Shown here piece by piece: positions 44,001 to 59,000 of a DNA stretch of 64,000 bases. The stretch spans positions 62,001-126,000 of the forward strand of contig CALKWZ010000016.1 of the NCBI GenBank assembly GCA_938003985.1. Direction: 5' to 3'. The translations under genes and the position numbers were made by a program. The notes beneath the pieces were generated by a model that saw only the letters and a list, made by a program, of their open reading frames with translations, searched no databases and had not been told where the DNA came from. This stretch comes from an uncultured Verrucomicrobiota bacterium (GTDB taxonomy: Bacteria > Verrucomicrobiota > Kiritimatiellia > CAIQIC01 > Lenti-01). The stretch's first letter is position 1; the number at the start of each line of letters is the position of its first letter.

Positions 44001-47000
44001 CGCCGTCACGGTGGCCAACAACGTGACGATCCGGACGGAGAGCAGCGGCGTCAAATACCTCTCGGCTTCGGAAACGGCGACCCTCAGCGGCGCCTTGGCC
44101 ATCAACGAGACCGACGATGACCGGTTCACCGTCGACGTGGCCGGCACGAAGACGCTGACGGTCAGCGGCACGGTCAGCGGCGACAGCGGCGGCGGCGAGA
44201 TCACGAAGACCGGCGCCGGCACCGTCGTCTTCGCGGACACGAACACGCACGACAAGAAGGTGACGGTGCAGGGCGGCACGGTGAGCATTGCGGCGTCCCG
44301 CAACCTGGGCGCGGATCCGGCCGGCGCCTATGCGGACAAGATCACCCTCAACGGCGGCACGCTGCAGGCGACGGCCACGTTCTCCATGAATCAATATTAT
44401 TCGACCACGCTGGGCGCGAACAACGGCTTCATCGACGTGACCGACGGCTACACGCTGACTTATCCGGCGGCGATTTCGGGCGCGGGCGCCTTCGGCAAGA
44501 CCGGCACGGGCACGCTGCTGTTGACCGGCGCCAACACGTTCAGCGGCAAGATGACCAACAGCGCCGGCACGGTCCAGATCGGCAACAACGGCACGACCGG
44601 CTCGGTCTCGGCCGACATCGCGAACAACGCGACGCTGGTCTGGCACCGTTCGGACGACGTCACCTATGGCGGCGCGATCACCGGCACGGGCACCCTGACC
44701 AAGAACGGCGCGGGCATTCTGACCCTGTCGGGCGTCAATACCTACAGCGGCAACACGACGGTCAGCGCGGGGACCCTGCTGGTGAGCGGTTCGACGGCGA
44801 ATTCGGCCGTGACGGTATCCTCCGGCGCGACCCTGATGGGCGACGGCCCGGTCGGCGCCCTGACGGTCACGGGCACGGTGGACCCGGGCAATTCCGCGGC
44901 GGCGCGGACGACCTTGGCCTGCGGCGCGCTGACGCTGAACGATACCGGCGCGATGCGGATGGATATTTCCGCCGCATCCGGAACGGCCGGAACGGATTGG
45001 GACTTGATTTCCTCCTCCGGCGCCATCGCGGCCAACGCCAGCGGCACCTTTACCATATATATGCACGGCACGCCGACGGGCTTCAGCTCCTCGTCTAGCT
45101 ATAGCTGGAAGATCATGGGCGGCACCTCGGTTTCCGACTTCTCGGCCGGGCGGTTCGCGGTGGACACCAACAACTTCCTCTCGGCGACGGACGGCGGCAG
45201 CTTCAGCGTCGCAAACGTCGGCAACGAACTCTTCGTGAACTTCGCGCCCCGCACGCCGGATGCGCCGGCGGCCTTCAGCGCGACGGTCGCCAGCGCGTCG
45301 TCGATCGACCTGACCTTCACCCGGAACGCCAACAACGATCCGGTGGTGATCGTGTACGACACGACGGATTCGTTCTCCGACCCGTCGGGCTCGATCCCGG
45401 CCGTCGGCCAGGCCTTCGCGGGCGGCTTCGTCGTCTACGCGGGCTCGGCCTCGCCGCAGACCCATTCGGGCCTGTCTGCGTGCTCGACGTACTACTACAA
45501 GGCCTGGAGCTACAACGGCACGAGCTATTCGGCGTCCGGCCTGACGGACAACGACACGACGGCGGCCCCCGCGGCCCCGGCGTCGGTCTGGGCCGGCGAA
45601 ACCAACACCACGTCGTTCCTGGCCGACTGGTCTTCCTCGGCCGGCGCCACCAACTACTACCTCGACGTCAGCACCAACGCGACGTTCGGGACCGCCGGCG
45701 GCAGCGCGTCGACCTCGACCGTTTTCCGCGAAACCATGGGCACGGTGGCCGCCACCACGGTGCTTTCCACGCACGAAAACAACGACGGCTTCGACAACGA
45801 CGCCTACACCATGTACAACGCCGGCGTGGCCTACACCGGCGACGTGCGCGCGACCAGCACATCGAGCGGCTATACCGATCCGGCCGGCAATTCGGCTTCC
45901 GCCGCGGCCAACATCTACTTCACGTCCGTTGCGGCGAACTACGGCTTCGGCATCGCGGGCATCGACGCTTCGGGCTACGACAGCCTGCTGCTGCATTTCG
46001 GCTACCGGAAGGAAAGCGGTACCGCCAACGCCACCTTCGCGCTGGAATGGTCCACCAACAGCGGCACGGCCTGGAACGCCATCACGGTGTCCAACCTGCC
46101 GGCGGCGGGGGCCGCGGCGGGCTGGTACATGATCACCAACCAAGGGCTGCCGGCCGAGGCGATCAGCAGCAGCCTGACCTTGCGCTGGGTGAAGAGCGGA
46201 TCGGTCGCCATGCGCCTCGACGACGTGTTGCTGCAAGGCCTGTCGGCCGGCGGGTCCGCGGTTCCGAACTACGTGGCCGGCTACTCGAACCGGCTGGTCG
46301 GGCTGGTGACGGAAGCCTCGGTGACGGGCCTGACGCAAAACGTGACCTATTACTTCCGGGTGCGGGCGGAAGGCGCGGGCGCCAGCTGCGTCAGCGGCAA
46401 TTCTCCGACGGGCAGCGTGCTGACGACGAGCGCCCTGCCGAGCGTGCCGACGGGCCTGACGGCGTCGGACGGCACCAGCACGGCGCACGTGGCCCTGAGC
46501 TGGAACGACGTGGGCACCGAAACGGGCTACGTGGTCTGGCGGCACACGGCCAACGTGTTCGGCAGCGCCACGGCGATCTACACCAACGCGACCGACGACG
46601 TCACCTACGACGATGCCGATGCGTCGCCGGGCACGCTCTACTATTACTGGGTGACGGCGACCAACGCGGCGGGCTCCAGCGCCGCCAGCACGTCGGACGA
46701 CGGCTATCGGGCGCTGTCGCCGCCGGCGAACGTGGCGGCGACCGACGGCACGTCGACGGCCAACGTGACGGTCACCTGGGATGCGGCGACGGGGGCGACC
46801 TCCTACAAGGTCTACCGCGACACGGATTCGGATCCGGCGGACGCGGAGGATCTGGGCGCCCAGACGAGCCCCTTCGTGGATACGACCGCGACGCCCGGCC
46901 AGCAGTACTGGTATTGGGTGACGGCGCTGTCCAGTTCCAGCAGCAGCGAAAGCGCGACCGGCACTTCCGACCAAGGCTACCGCAAGCTGGCGACCATCGC

Positions 47001-50000
47001 GGGCGTGACGGCGAGCTACGACCTCTACAACGACCGGATCGAAGTCCAATGGACCGATGGCGCGGGCGAAACGGGTTATGGCGTCTGGCGCTACACGGCG
47101 GACGATACCAACTCGGTGGTCTTCGTCGGCACGGCGGCGGCCAACGCGACGAGCTATTCCGACACCACGGCCACGCCGGGCGTCGAGCTGTACTACTGGG
47201 TGCGCGCGACCAACAGCACCAGCGCGAGCCAAAGCGATCTGCAGGCCAGCGGCGCGCTTGGCCGTCGGACCGATCCGGACCTGCCGGCCGTGACGACGGA
47301 CGATCCGACCGAGATCACCCAGTCCAGCGCCAAGGGCGGCGGCAACGTGACCGACGGCGGCGGATCGGCCGTGACCGAACGCGGCGTGGTCTGGGGCACG
47401 AGCCTGAACCCGACGACGGCCGACAACAAGAGCGCGGCCACCGCGGGCGGGACGGGAACGTTCACCAACTTCATCTCCGGCCTGGTCGCCGGCGAGAGCT
47501 ACTACGTGCGCGCCTATGCCAGCAACGATTCCGGCGTGGTCTATGGCTTGAACCGCGGACTGACGAACTCCTGCTTCACCAACGCGCCGGCCGCGGTCTG
47601 GGCCAATCCGACGAACTACACCGACTTCACCGCGAATTGGTCGGCCCTCGGCGGCGCGGCTACCTACCGGATCGACGTCAGCAGCGTTTCGAACTTCGGC
47701 GGGCCCAGCGGAATCCTGACCAACGGCGTTCAGGATTTCGAAGCCAGCCCGGCCACGCCGACGGCGACCTATTCGGCCACCGGCGGCACCACGGTCTCGG
47801 GCAATTCGGGCGCCTCGGACGGCCCGGCCAGTTCGCCTTACTACACGAGCGGATCGCAGGCCTACAGCATCAACAACGGCACCGCGACGCTGACGTTCGA
47901 CGCCATCGACACGACGAGCTTGACGAGTCCGCAGTTGACCCTGCGTCTGGCCTCGTTCTCCGTCGGTTCCGCCGGCAACGGCGCGGACGTGGGCGACATC
48001 GTGACGGTCGAAATCAGCCCGAACAACGGCACGAACTACTATTCCACCGTCCGGGTCCTGGGCAACGGCAACGCCTATTGGGCGTATACCGCTCCCAGCA
48101 ACGCGATCGCGAGCTACGACGGGGATGCGACCCCCGTGAGCTACCAGCCCGCCGGCGGCGGCTCGCGCACCGCCAGCGACGGGTTCAGCACCATCACGGT
48201 CACCAACCTGCCTTCTTCCGTCAATCTGCGCGTCCGGGTGACGATGCTAAACAACGCCGCCGGCGAGCGGTGGACGATCGACGACGTGAAGATCACGGGC
48301 ACCGGCGCCGGCGCTTCCTACGTCGCCGGCTACGAAGACCGCCTGGTCGCCTCCGGCACGAGCGTGTCGGTGACGGGCCTGACGGAAGACGTGACCTACT
48401 ACTTCCGCGTCCGGGCGGAATCGCCGTATTGCGAGAGCGGAAATTCGCCGACGGGGTCGGTGACGACGAAGGTCAGCACGGTGCAGCCGCCGGCCTCGCT
48501 GACGGCGACGGCGGTGGGGCCCACGCAGATCGACCTGGCGTTCGCGACGAACGCGGCCGGCAACAACGTGGTGATCGTGTTCAACACGACGGGCTACGGC
48601 GACTTCACGGCGCCGGCGGGCGATCCGCCGGCGGTAGGCAACGCCTTCGCGGGCGGCACGCTGATCTACAACGGGACCGGTTCGAGCTACAGCCACACCG
48701 GCCGGACGCCGTGCGAAACCAACTACTACCGGGCCTGGTCGTATCTGCCCGCCGGCTCGATGTGGTCGACGGCGGTCAGCGACGACGCCGTGCCGCCGGC
48801 GCCGGAAGCCCCGACGCTGGTCTACGCCAGCGACACGAACTACACCGACTTCGTGGCGGAATGGCTCGCGGCCGACGGCGCCACCGGCTACTACCTCGAC
48901 GTCAGCGAAAGCGCCATGTTCACCGCCGCCGGCGGGAGCAGCACCCGCATGCTGCTGGCCAGCAACGCGGCCACCTCTCCGGGCGCGATCACCAACGAAT
49001 GGTCCGGCTACAACCTCTCGGGTTCCACCTACGTGGCCTTGATTCAGCCCACTTCGGTCATCACGTCGCCGGCCTTCTCGACGGTGAATTTCACGAACCT
49101 GACGGTAGACTTCCGGGCGCGGACCTTCGGCGGCGTTGATGTGGCCAAGAACACCATCACGATCTCCATCTCGACCAACGACGGCGCGACCTGGATCTCG
49201 ATGGGCACGTCGGTCCCGCCCAGCAGCACGATGGCCGCCCGGCCGACCTTGACGAACACGACGGATCTGGGCCATGCCCAGACGCGGATCCGCTGGCAAA
49301 CGCTGGGGGCCAACGGCTCCATCGGCGCGGGCGTGGACCGGCTCGTGGTGCAGGGCTGGGAGTCCAGCGCCGGTGCGGGCGCCTACGTCCCCGGCTACGA
49401 GAACCTGTACGTGGCGGGCACGAACACCACGGTGACGGGTCTGGTCGAGTTGACGACGTACTACTTCCGCGTGCGGGCGACCGCCGGTTCGGGCTGCACC
49501 AGCGAGAATTCCATGACGGGCACCGTGACGACGCTGACCGGTTCGCCGTTCCCGCCGTCGAGCCTGGACGCCTCCGACGGCACCTACCTGGACCGGGTGG
49601 CGCTGCTGTGGGGCAACGTGGACGATGAAACGGGCTTCACGGTCTTCCGCCACACCCTGAACCTGCCCGGCGGCGCGACTGTGATCGGCCAGACCCCGGC
49701 GAACGAAACGTGGTTCGACGACACGACGGCGACCCCCGGCCAGATCTACTACTATTGGGTGTCGGCCTCCAACGCGATCGGCTCGAGCGCCAAGAGCGGC
49801 GTGGATTCCGGCTATCGGCGGCTGTCGGCGCCGACGGACGTGGCGGCGACGGACGGCACCTCGCTGGACAACGTGGGCGTGACCTGGACGGCGGCGGCGG
49901 GCGCGACGTCCTACAAGATCTTCCGCGACACCGATTCCGACCCGACGGGCGCGGCCGATCTGGGCACGCAGAGCAGCGGCTACCTCGACACGACGGCCGC

Positions 50001-53000
50001 GCCGGGCCAGCGGTACTGGTACTGGGTGATGGCGGCGGCCAGCTCGAGCAGCAGCACGAGCGACTGGAGCACGGCGGATACCGGCTTCCGCAAGCTGGCG
50101 ACGGTGACGAACCTCACCGCCAGCTACGACCTGTACAACGACCGGATCGAAGTGGACTGGACGGACGTGACGGGCGAGACGGGCTACGGCGTCTGGCGCA
50201 ACACGGTCAACGATTCCGCCACGGCCACGTTCGTGGGCACGGCCGCGGCCAACGCGACGGGCTACGACGACTCCACCGGCACCGGCGGCGTGGAATACTT
50301 CTACTGGGTGACGGCCACGAACACCACCAGTGCGAGCATGGGCGACTACCAGTCCAACGGCGCGCTGGGCCGCATGCTGGATCCCAACCTGCCGATCGTG
50401 ACCACGGACGATCCGACGTCCATCACCTCTGGCGGCGCCAACGGCGGCGGCAACGTCATCAACGAAGGCACCACCGAAGTGACCGCCCGCGGCGTGGTCT
50501 GGAGCACGAACCAGAACCCGACGACGGCCGACAGCATTTCCACCCACGCGGACGGCGGGCCGGGCGCGTTCACCAACTACATCTCCGGCCTGGTCGCCGG
50601 CCAGACCTACTACGTGCGCGCCTACGCGGCGAACGCCGGGGGCACGGTCTACGGCGCGCAGAAGACCTTCCAGACGCCGTGCTTCTCCGGCGCGGTCACG
50701 GGGCTCTACGTCAATCCGACCAACGGCCTGGATTTCACGGCGCAGTGGGCCGCGCTGCCGGGCGCGACGGGCTACCGCCTCGACGTCAGCACGAACCAGT
50801 ACTTCCTGGAAGGCAGCAGCGTGGCCGAGGTCATCTCCGAAAACTTCGCCGGCTTCACGGTGCTGAACGGTTCGACGGACCGCAGCGGCACGCTGGATTC
50901 CTACATGCAGACCACGGGCTGGACGGGCGTGGCGGTCTATGAAAACCAAGGCGAAGCGAAGATGGGCAGCAGCTCGGTCGCGGGCGTCCTGAACACGCCG
51001 GCGCTGGATCTGTCGGCCAACGGCGGGCAGGCGACGCTGACCTTCGACGCCCGCCGCTACGGCACCGATACGCCCACGATCTACGTGGCGGTTTCGCCCG
51101 ACGGCGTGAGCTACTACCAGTCCGGCGCGACCATCGTGCTGACCAACGACATGCTGACCTACACCAACCAGATCACCAACGGCACGGCCGCGTGCCGGGT
51201 CCGCATCACGGCCACCGTCGCCAGCAACAAGCGGTTCTATCTGGACAACTGGAAGATCGAGCAGGGCTCCGGCTCGCCGTCCTTCCTGCCGGGCTATTCG
51301 AACCTCGCCGTGGCCGGCACCAGCCAGATCGTGACGAACCTCGCCACGAATTCCTGGTACTACTTCCGGGTGCGGGCGGAAGGCGCCGGCAGCTGCGTCA
51401 GCGGCAATTCCGCGACCCAGCCCATCCAAACGCGCGACCTGTCGCCGCAAGGGCCCGACAACGTGCAGGCGACGGACGGCACGCTCGTCGACCGCGTGCG
51501 GGTTTCGTGGAACGTCGTGAACGTGGCCTCGAACTACGTGATCTTCCGCAACGACACGCTCGACGAGTTCGACACGGCGACGGCGATCGGCACGGTCGGC
51601 GTGGGCGTCACGAACTACGACGACATGACCGCCGTTTCCGGCCAGGGCTACTGGTACTTCGTGGTGGCCTCGAACGAATTCGGCTGGGCGGAAAGCCTGG
51701 GCGACGCCGGCTGGCGCGGCATGGCGACCGTGGAAGACGTGTCGGCCACGGACGGCGCCCACGTCGACCGGGTGGCCGTGACCTGGACGGACCTGGACGG
51801 CGGCGAGACGGGCTATGCCATCTGGCGCGCCACGACTTCCTCCAGCAACGACGCGGAATGCGTCGGCGGCGCCGGCGCGGAAGACCAGAGCTTCGACGAC
51901 GAAGTGGCGGTGCCCGGCCAGCAGTACTGGTACTGGCTGCGGACCACCAACAGCACCAGCGGCGGCATGGGCCTGTGGGGCGACAGCGACCCCGGCTACC
52001 GGAAACTGGCCGTCGTGGCGAATTTGGCGGCCAGCTCCAACACCTTCGACGACCGGATCCAGATCACCTGGACGGACAGCGAAGGCGAGACGGGCTACAC
52101 CTTGTGGCGCAACACGGTCAACAATCCCAACACCGCGACGAAGCTGGACGACCTCAGCCCCGACACCGCGAGCTTCGACGACTTCGATGCCGGCACCAGC
52201 ACGAACTACTGGTACTGGCTGCGGGCCACCAATTCCACCAGCGGCAGCCAGAGCGACTTCCAGGCCACCGGCGCCCAAGGCCGGCGCACCCAGACGCCGC
52301 CGGTCGTGAATACCCTGCCGGTCAGCAACAACGTCCTCGGCTCCGCCATGAGCGGCGGCGACGTGACCGCCGTCGGCGGTTCGGCCATCACCAACCGCGG
52401 CGTGGTCTGGAACCTGACGGGCAATCCGACCATCCTCGACAGCCGTTCGCAAGACGGCGCGGGCGCGGGCCTGGGCACCTACGCCAGCACGATCACGCCG
52501 ACGACCGGCGGCGAAACCTACTACGTGCGGGCCTACGCCCAGAACGCGGAACGCATCGCCTACGGGCCGGTCGTCACGTTCGTGGCCGAATGCATGGCCG
52601 ACCTGCCCGCCACGCTGGCGGCCAGCGACGTCGCCTCGACGACCTTCCAGGCCAATTGGACGGCCGTCGCCGGCGCCGGCAGCTACCGGCTCGACGTCAG
52701 CACGAACGCGACCTTCCTCGGCGGATACGACGCCAACGTGGCGGCCTACCACAACGGCGTGCTGGGCGAGGGGACCGGCGGCACCTGGGTGGAATCGAAC
52801 GTCCTGCAGTCCGCCGGCTACGTCGCGCTGCGCACCAACACCGCCGCCCTGATCACTCCGGCGATCGACTTCAACGCCGGCACCGGCGAGGCCTTGTCGT
52901 TCCGCGCCCGCATCTTCGGCGGCGGCGGCAACGGCGACTTCCGCAACCGCATCACCGTGGCCATTTCCACGAACAACGGCACGAGCTGGACCAACGTGGG

Positions 53001-56000
53001 CACGCGGACGCCGGTCAACACGACCCTGACGGCGATGGAGCCGTTCGACCTGAGCGCCTACAACGGCACCCAGGTGAAGGTGCGCCTGCAAACGCTCAGC
53101 GCCTCGGCGGGCGTCGGCGCGGGCGTGGTGGACGTGACGGTGACGAACCTGCTCGATCCGCGCGGCGTCTTCATCGGCGGCTACTCGAACCGGACCGTGA
53201 GCGCGACCTTCCAGACGGTGACCGGCCTGCTGCCGGAAGTGACCTACTACTACCGCGTGCGGGCCTACGCGTCCGCCAGCTGCACCAGCGGCAATTCGGA
53301 TATCCGGCCCGTCACGACGATGGCCTATGAAGCCATCTGGGACGGCGAGGCGGTTTCCGACCGCAGCAACTGGAACAATCCGACCAACTGGGTGGGCGAC
53401 ACGCTCCCGCAGACGAACGCGACGGCGTACTTCTACCAGTCCGCCGGCCTGACGACCACGAACGTCGACCTGAACGGCAACCAGGTCGTCAAGGCCCTGC
53501 GCTTCCGGGACGACGCGACGGACGACGTCGCGCTCCGCGGTTCGGCGCTGTCCATCTTCTCCGGCGGCATCGGCGTGGGCGCCGGCGCGGCGGGCGACCA
53601 TGCGATCCTGTCCGAAGTGATCGTGGCGGCCGACCAGACCTGGACCAATGCGTCCACGCGCGATTTCACCATCGCGGGCACCGTGGCGGGCGCGGGCGCC
53701 ATCGAGAAGCGCGGCGAAGGCCGGATCATCCTGCTGGGCAACGACAGCACGTTCACGGGCGCCCTGGCGATCAACGAAGGCGCGCTGCAGATCCGCGGCA
53801 CCAACGCCCTCGGCACCTCGGCCGGCGGCACGACGGTGGCCGACGGCGCGGCGCTGGAACTGCACGGCGGCGGCAACGCCGTGGACTTCGCGGCCGAACC
53901 GCTGACGATTTCCGGGGCCGGCGTGGCCGGCGGCGGCGCGCTGCGCTTCGTCCAGAACAACGTCGACTACAAGGGCGCCATCGCCCTCGCGGGCGACGCG
54001 CGCATCCAGGCCGCCAGCAATTCGGCCGTGGCCAGCGGCGCCATCGCCATCGACACCAACACGCTCGCCGTGGGCGTCCAGGCCGAGGCGACCGAACTGC
54101 GGCTGGGCGGGGCCCTGTCCGGCACCCGGAACGCGGACGGCGAATACGCCTTCGTGAAGGACGGCCCGAACCGCCTGATCCTGACGGGCAACAACGTCGG
54201 CCTGACCGGCCGGTTCCACTTCCAGGCCGGCGAAATCCGGATCGGCAGCGCCAACGCCATGGGTCTGGTCGCCCCGCTGGTCTTCGGCAACAATACCGTG
54301 ATGAAGTCCTCGAGCGTCGCCGACTACGACGTCTCGCGGCCCGTCGTGCTGCAGGGCAACGTCGCGCTGGGCGAGCTGACGACCCGGACCGGCTCGCTGA
54401 CCTTCGGCGGCGACGTCGACCTGGGCGGCGCCACGCGGACGATCTCCGTCAGCAACCCCGTGACGAAATGGGTGGAATTCGCGGGCGACGTGTCCAACGG
54501 CAACCTGACCAAGGCGGGCCCGGGCCTGCTGATCCTGAGCGGCGCCGTCGCCGACGGCGTGGGCTTGGCCGTGAACATGGGCACCCTGCAGGGCACGACG
54601 GACAATCTCAAGGGCGACATTCCCAACAACGGCCAGGTCGTGTTCTGGCAGGATACCGACGGCACCTACGCCGGCAACATGTCCGGCAGCGGCTCGGTCG
54701 AGAAGAACGGCTCGGGCCAGGTGACCCTGACCGGCACCAGCACGCACAGCGGCATCACCATGGTCAACGAAGGCACCGTGGTCATGAGCGGCACCGCGGC
54801 GTCGTCCGCCTACGTCGTCGGATCCGGCGGCCGGCTGACCGGCACCGGCACCGTCGGCGATCTGTTGATCGGCGGCCGCGTGGCGCCGGGCTCGTCCCCG
54901 GGCATCCTGACGGCCTCGAACGTCGTGATGTCCGGCGGCGGCATCTACGAGTTCGAAATCGTCGACGTGGCCGGCACGACGCCGGGCACGGATTGGGACG
55001 TGATCGTCGCTTCGGGCGGCGTGACGGTGAACGCCACGGAATCGGATCCCTTCCGGGTGGAAGTCTCGGGCAACGGCACGGGCTTCGATCCCGACGCGCC
55101 CTTCTCGTGGAAGCTCGTCGACTCGGCCCTGCCGGTGACCGGCTATTCGTCGCGCAAGTTCTCCGTGACCCATGCGGGCTTCACGAACGCGAACATGGAG
55201 GGCGGTTCCTTCATGGTGGGCCTCGACGCCGACGGCGACCTGGCCATCATGTTCCAGATCCCGGACATTTCGGTGCGCGGCACCAACGGCGCGGAAATCG
55301 CCATGGGCGATACGACGCCGGATCCGGCGGACGGCACCGACTTCGGCCTGCAGTCCGTGAACGCGACCTACCAGCAGACCTTCTCGATCACCAACAGCGG
55401 CCTGGCGCCCGTGGCCATCTCGCCGATCGCGGTTTCCAACGCGAGCGGGTTCTTCTCGGTGACCAGCCAGCCGCCGGCTTCGCTCAATGGCGGCGAGGTG
55501 GGGTATTTCATCATCGCCTACAGCCCGACGACCACCGGCACGAACACGGCCCGGGTCTACGTCACCAACGACGTGGCCGGCAAGTCGCCGTGGACGTTCG
55601 ACCTGCGGGCGGTGGCGGGCATCGGCGCGCCGTCGAACCTGACCGTCGAGGCGGACCTGCATGAAATGGTGAAGATCGACTGGGTCAAGAGCGCCTCGCC
55701 GGTCGTCCTGCTGCACCGCAGCGGCAACAACCTCACCAGCGGCCCGCTCAACGGCGTGGAATACAATCTGGGCGACAGCCTGGGCGGCGGCCAGGTGATC
55801 TACAAGGGCAGCGCGACGAACCTGGACCACCAGGTGCCGCAGAACACGACGAACTACTACGCCGTCTACTCCTGGGCGGGCACCGGCGCGGCCTCCGTCT
55901 ATTCGATGGGCGTGACCACGTGGGAAGCCTACACGCCGCCGTTCCTGCCCGACCTGATCCTGGAACCGTTCTCGCGGACCAACGGGTACAACCTGGACGG

Positions 56001-59000
56001 CTTTAGCCGCGGCCAGGGCTGGAGCGGGGGCTGGACCGAGGAGGCGTCTTCGGCGCAAGTTTCTTCCGGCGTGGACAGCCTGCAACCGGCCTTGGCCTAT
56101 CCGCCGGCCGGCGGCAACCATGCGCAGGCCGCCGTGGGCACCGGCGATCAGGCGGCGCATACCCGCTGGTTCACGACGCCGAACCTCAACACCAACCTGT
56201 ACGTGAGCTGGGTCATGAACGTCCAGACGCCGGGCACCGCGCAGTACGCGGGCTTGGAAATCCTCGGCGGCTCCGGTGGCAACACGGCGCTGTTCCGCGC
56301 CGGCTTGACGCCCAACAGCACCAACGGCGGCATCCAGGGCATGCTCTATGGCGGCGCGTCCTCCAACAGCACCCGGGGCATCTCGGCGGGCGTGGACTAC
56401 ACCTACGTCCTGAAGTACGTCAAGGCCACCAAGACCGCCTATCTGCTGGTCTACACGACCAACGACGTGATCATGCCGTCGGCCACCGACGAACCCGCCG
56501 TGTCCAACTGGCACGCGGCGTTCCGCATGAGCGACACGATCTCGACGAACTTCTACGGCCTGCGGCTCGTGGCCGGCGGCACCACCGGTCCGGGCACGGT
56601 CAAGTGGGATGAAATCCGCGTGGCCACCCGCTGGACGAACCTGTTCAACGTCGGCCGCCAGCCGGTGTGGGACGGCGGCGCCAACCAGGGGCTGTGGTTC
56701 AAGGCGGAGAACTGGGTCGGCGACCAGCTGCCCCGGATGGACGTGGAAGTGACCGTGTTCTACGAGCGGATGGGCCGCTCGATCGGCGAAGCCAACAACG
56801 TCGGCCGCATCAACTTCAACGGCAACGCGGGCAACCATTATCCCATCCTGGGCCTGCGGTTCGACTATCGCCAGACGAACGGCGTCTACATCTACGGCAA
56901 CGGCAATTCCACGGTGATGGAACTGTCGCACCAGGGCATCGAGGTGCAGGCCGGCGCCGGCCAGACGGTCCGGGGCACGAACACGCTGGCGATCGACGAG
57001 CTGCAGCTGTTGACGGACCAGCCGTGGACGAGCACCTCGACCAACGCCTTCACGTTCTACACCCAGATCACCGGCACCGGCAATGTGACCAAGAGCGGTT
57101 CCGGTCGGTTCCATCTGGTGGGCTTCGGCCCCAAGGGCGATATCAACACGTTCCGTGGCGTCATGACGGTGGCGGAAGGCCCGCTGAGCGTGCAGGGGCC
57201 GGCCTCGCTCGGCAGCATCTCTGGCCGCACGGTGGTGACCTCGAGCGGTGTGCTGGAACTGCGGCCCACCGCGGCGACGATCTACACCAACGAACCGCTG
57301 ACGCTCAGCGGCATGGGCATGACCAACGAAGGCGCGTTGTACAACGTGGCCTTCAGCAACCGCTGGACCGGGCCGATCACGGTGGCCGACTACGCGCGCA
57401 TCGGCGCCAGCACCAACAGCACGCTGACGCTGGCCGGCGGCGTCAACGGCGTCAACGGCGAGCAGGACCTCTATCTGGGCGGCGTCGGCCCGATCTACGT
57501 CATCAACACCGGCCTGGGATCGAACCTGCGCCATCTGACCAAGGACAACGCCAACACGGTCACGCTGTCGGCCGCCAGTTCCTGGATCGGCTGCACGTAC
57601 CTCAGCAACGGCATGCTGCGGGCGACGCTGACGGAGGCCACGTCCGCCAGCACGCCGTTCCTGGTTTCGACCGGCGGCGTGTTCAACCTCAACAACTACA
57701 GCCAAACCATCGGCTCGCTGCAGGACGGCAACGCCGATCCGGCCAACCTGGGCGGGCAGGTCTGGCTGGGTACGGCGAACTTGACCGCCGGCGGCAACGG
57801 CAGCAACACGACCTGGAACGGCGTGATCAGCGGCACCGGCGGTTTCAACAAGAAAGGCCTCGGCACCATGATCATGGCCGGCACCAACACGTACTCCGGC
57901 CCGACCACCGTCAGCAACGGCACGCTCATCGTCCGCGGCGCGTCGCCGTATTCGGCCCATACGACGTATCCCGGCGGCACCTTGATGGGCGACGGCCCGG
58001 TCGGCGACCTGACCGTCGGCGGCATAGTGGATCCGGGCAACGACCTCGGCTTGACCGCCACGCTGCAATCCGGGCCGATCCAGCTCATCGGCGGCGGCAC
58101 CATGAAGGTGGACATGAGCGCGGCCAACGGCGCCCCGGGCACCGCTTGGGACCTGCTCAACTCCTACGGCGGCGTGACCGTCCAGACGAACGGCACCTTC
58201 ACCATCCGGCCCCAGGGCAATCCGGCCGGCTTCGACAACACCCTGAACTACTCCTGGAAGATCATGAGCGGCGTTTCGGCGGTGTCCGGCTTCCACGTGA
58301 GCAAGTTCAGCGTGGATCCGTCGAGCTTCTTCCCGAGCCTGGACGGCGGCCAGTTCGGCGTGTCGGTGTCCGGCAACGACCTGTATCTGACCTTCACGAC
58401 GGGCGGCGGCATTCCGATCTGGGACGGCGAAGGCGTCGACGCGAAGTGGGACACGCCGGCCAACTGGGAAGGCGACGTCGTCCCGTCCATCGACAAGACC
58501 GTCGTCTTCTACACGGGGCTGGCTTCCGGCGACGTCATCCTGCTCAACGGCATCCGGACGGCCGGCGGCATGCGCTTCACGGACCAGGCCGACACCTCGC
58601 TGATCTTCGCCGGCACGCAGATTTCCATGGGCGCGAACGGCATCGGCGTCTATGCGGATTCGGCGGGCGAGCATACCCTGACCTGCCTGGTGGGGTTGCA
58701 GGCCTCGCAGACCTGGTCGAACGACTCGGCGGCCGTGTTCACGGCGGCGGCGCAGATTTCGGGCGCGCACGCGCTGCGCAAGGCGGGCTCGGGCAAACTC
58801 GTCTTGGCCGCCAACAACGCGTTCACCGGCGGGTTGTTCGTCGACCAAGGCGGCGTCCAGCTCAACTCCAGCACCAATGCCATGGGCACCGGCGCGGTCC
58901 AGGTCGGCACGAACGCCACGCTGGAACTGAACGGCAATTTCTTCTGGCGGCCCGTGGACCTGACCCTGTACGGCGGCGGCACGAACGGCGGCGGCGCCGT

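Noticed and set aside
34930..47232. Minus-strand open frame of 4,100 codons opposite the giant gene
   Set aside because: Its translation is low-complexity Arg/Val/Ala/Gly/His text without domains, while the plus frame shows clear FN3, PATR and EEP motifs. It arises because the real codons rarely create antisense stops.
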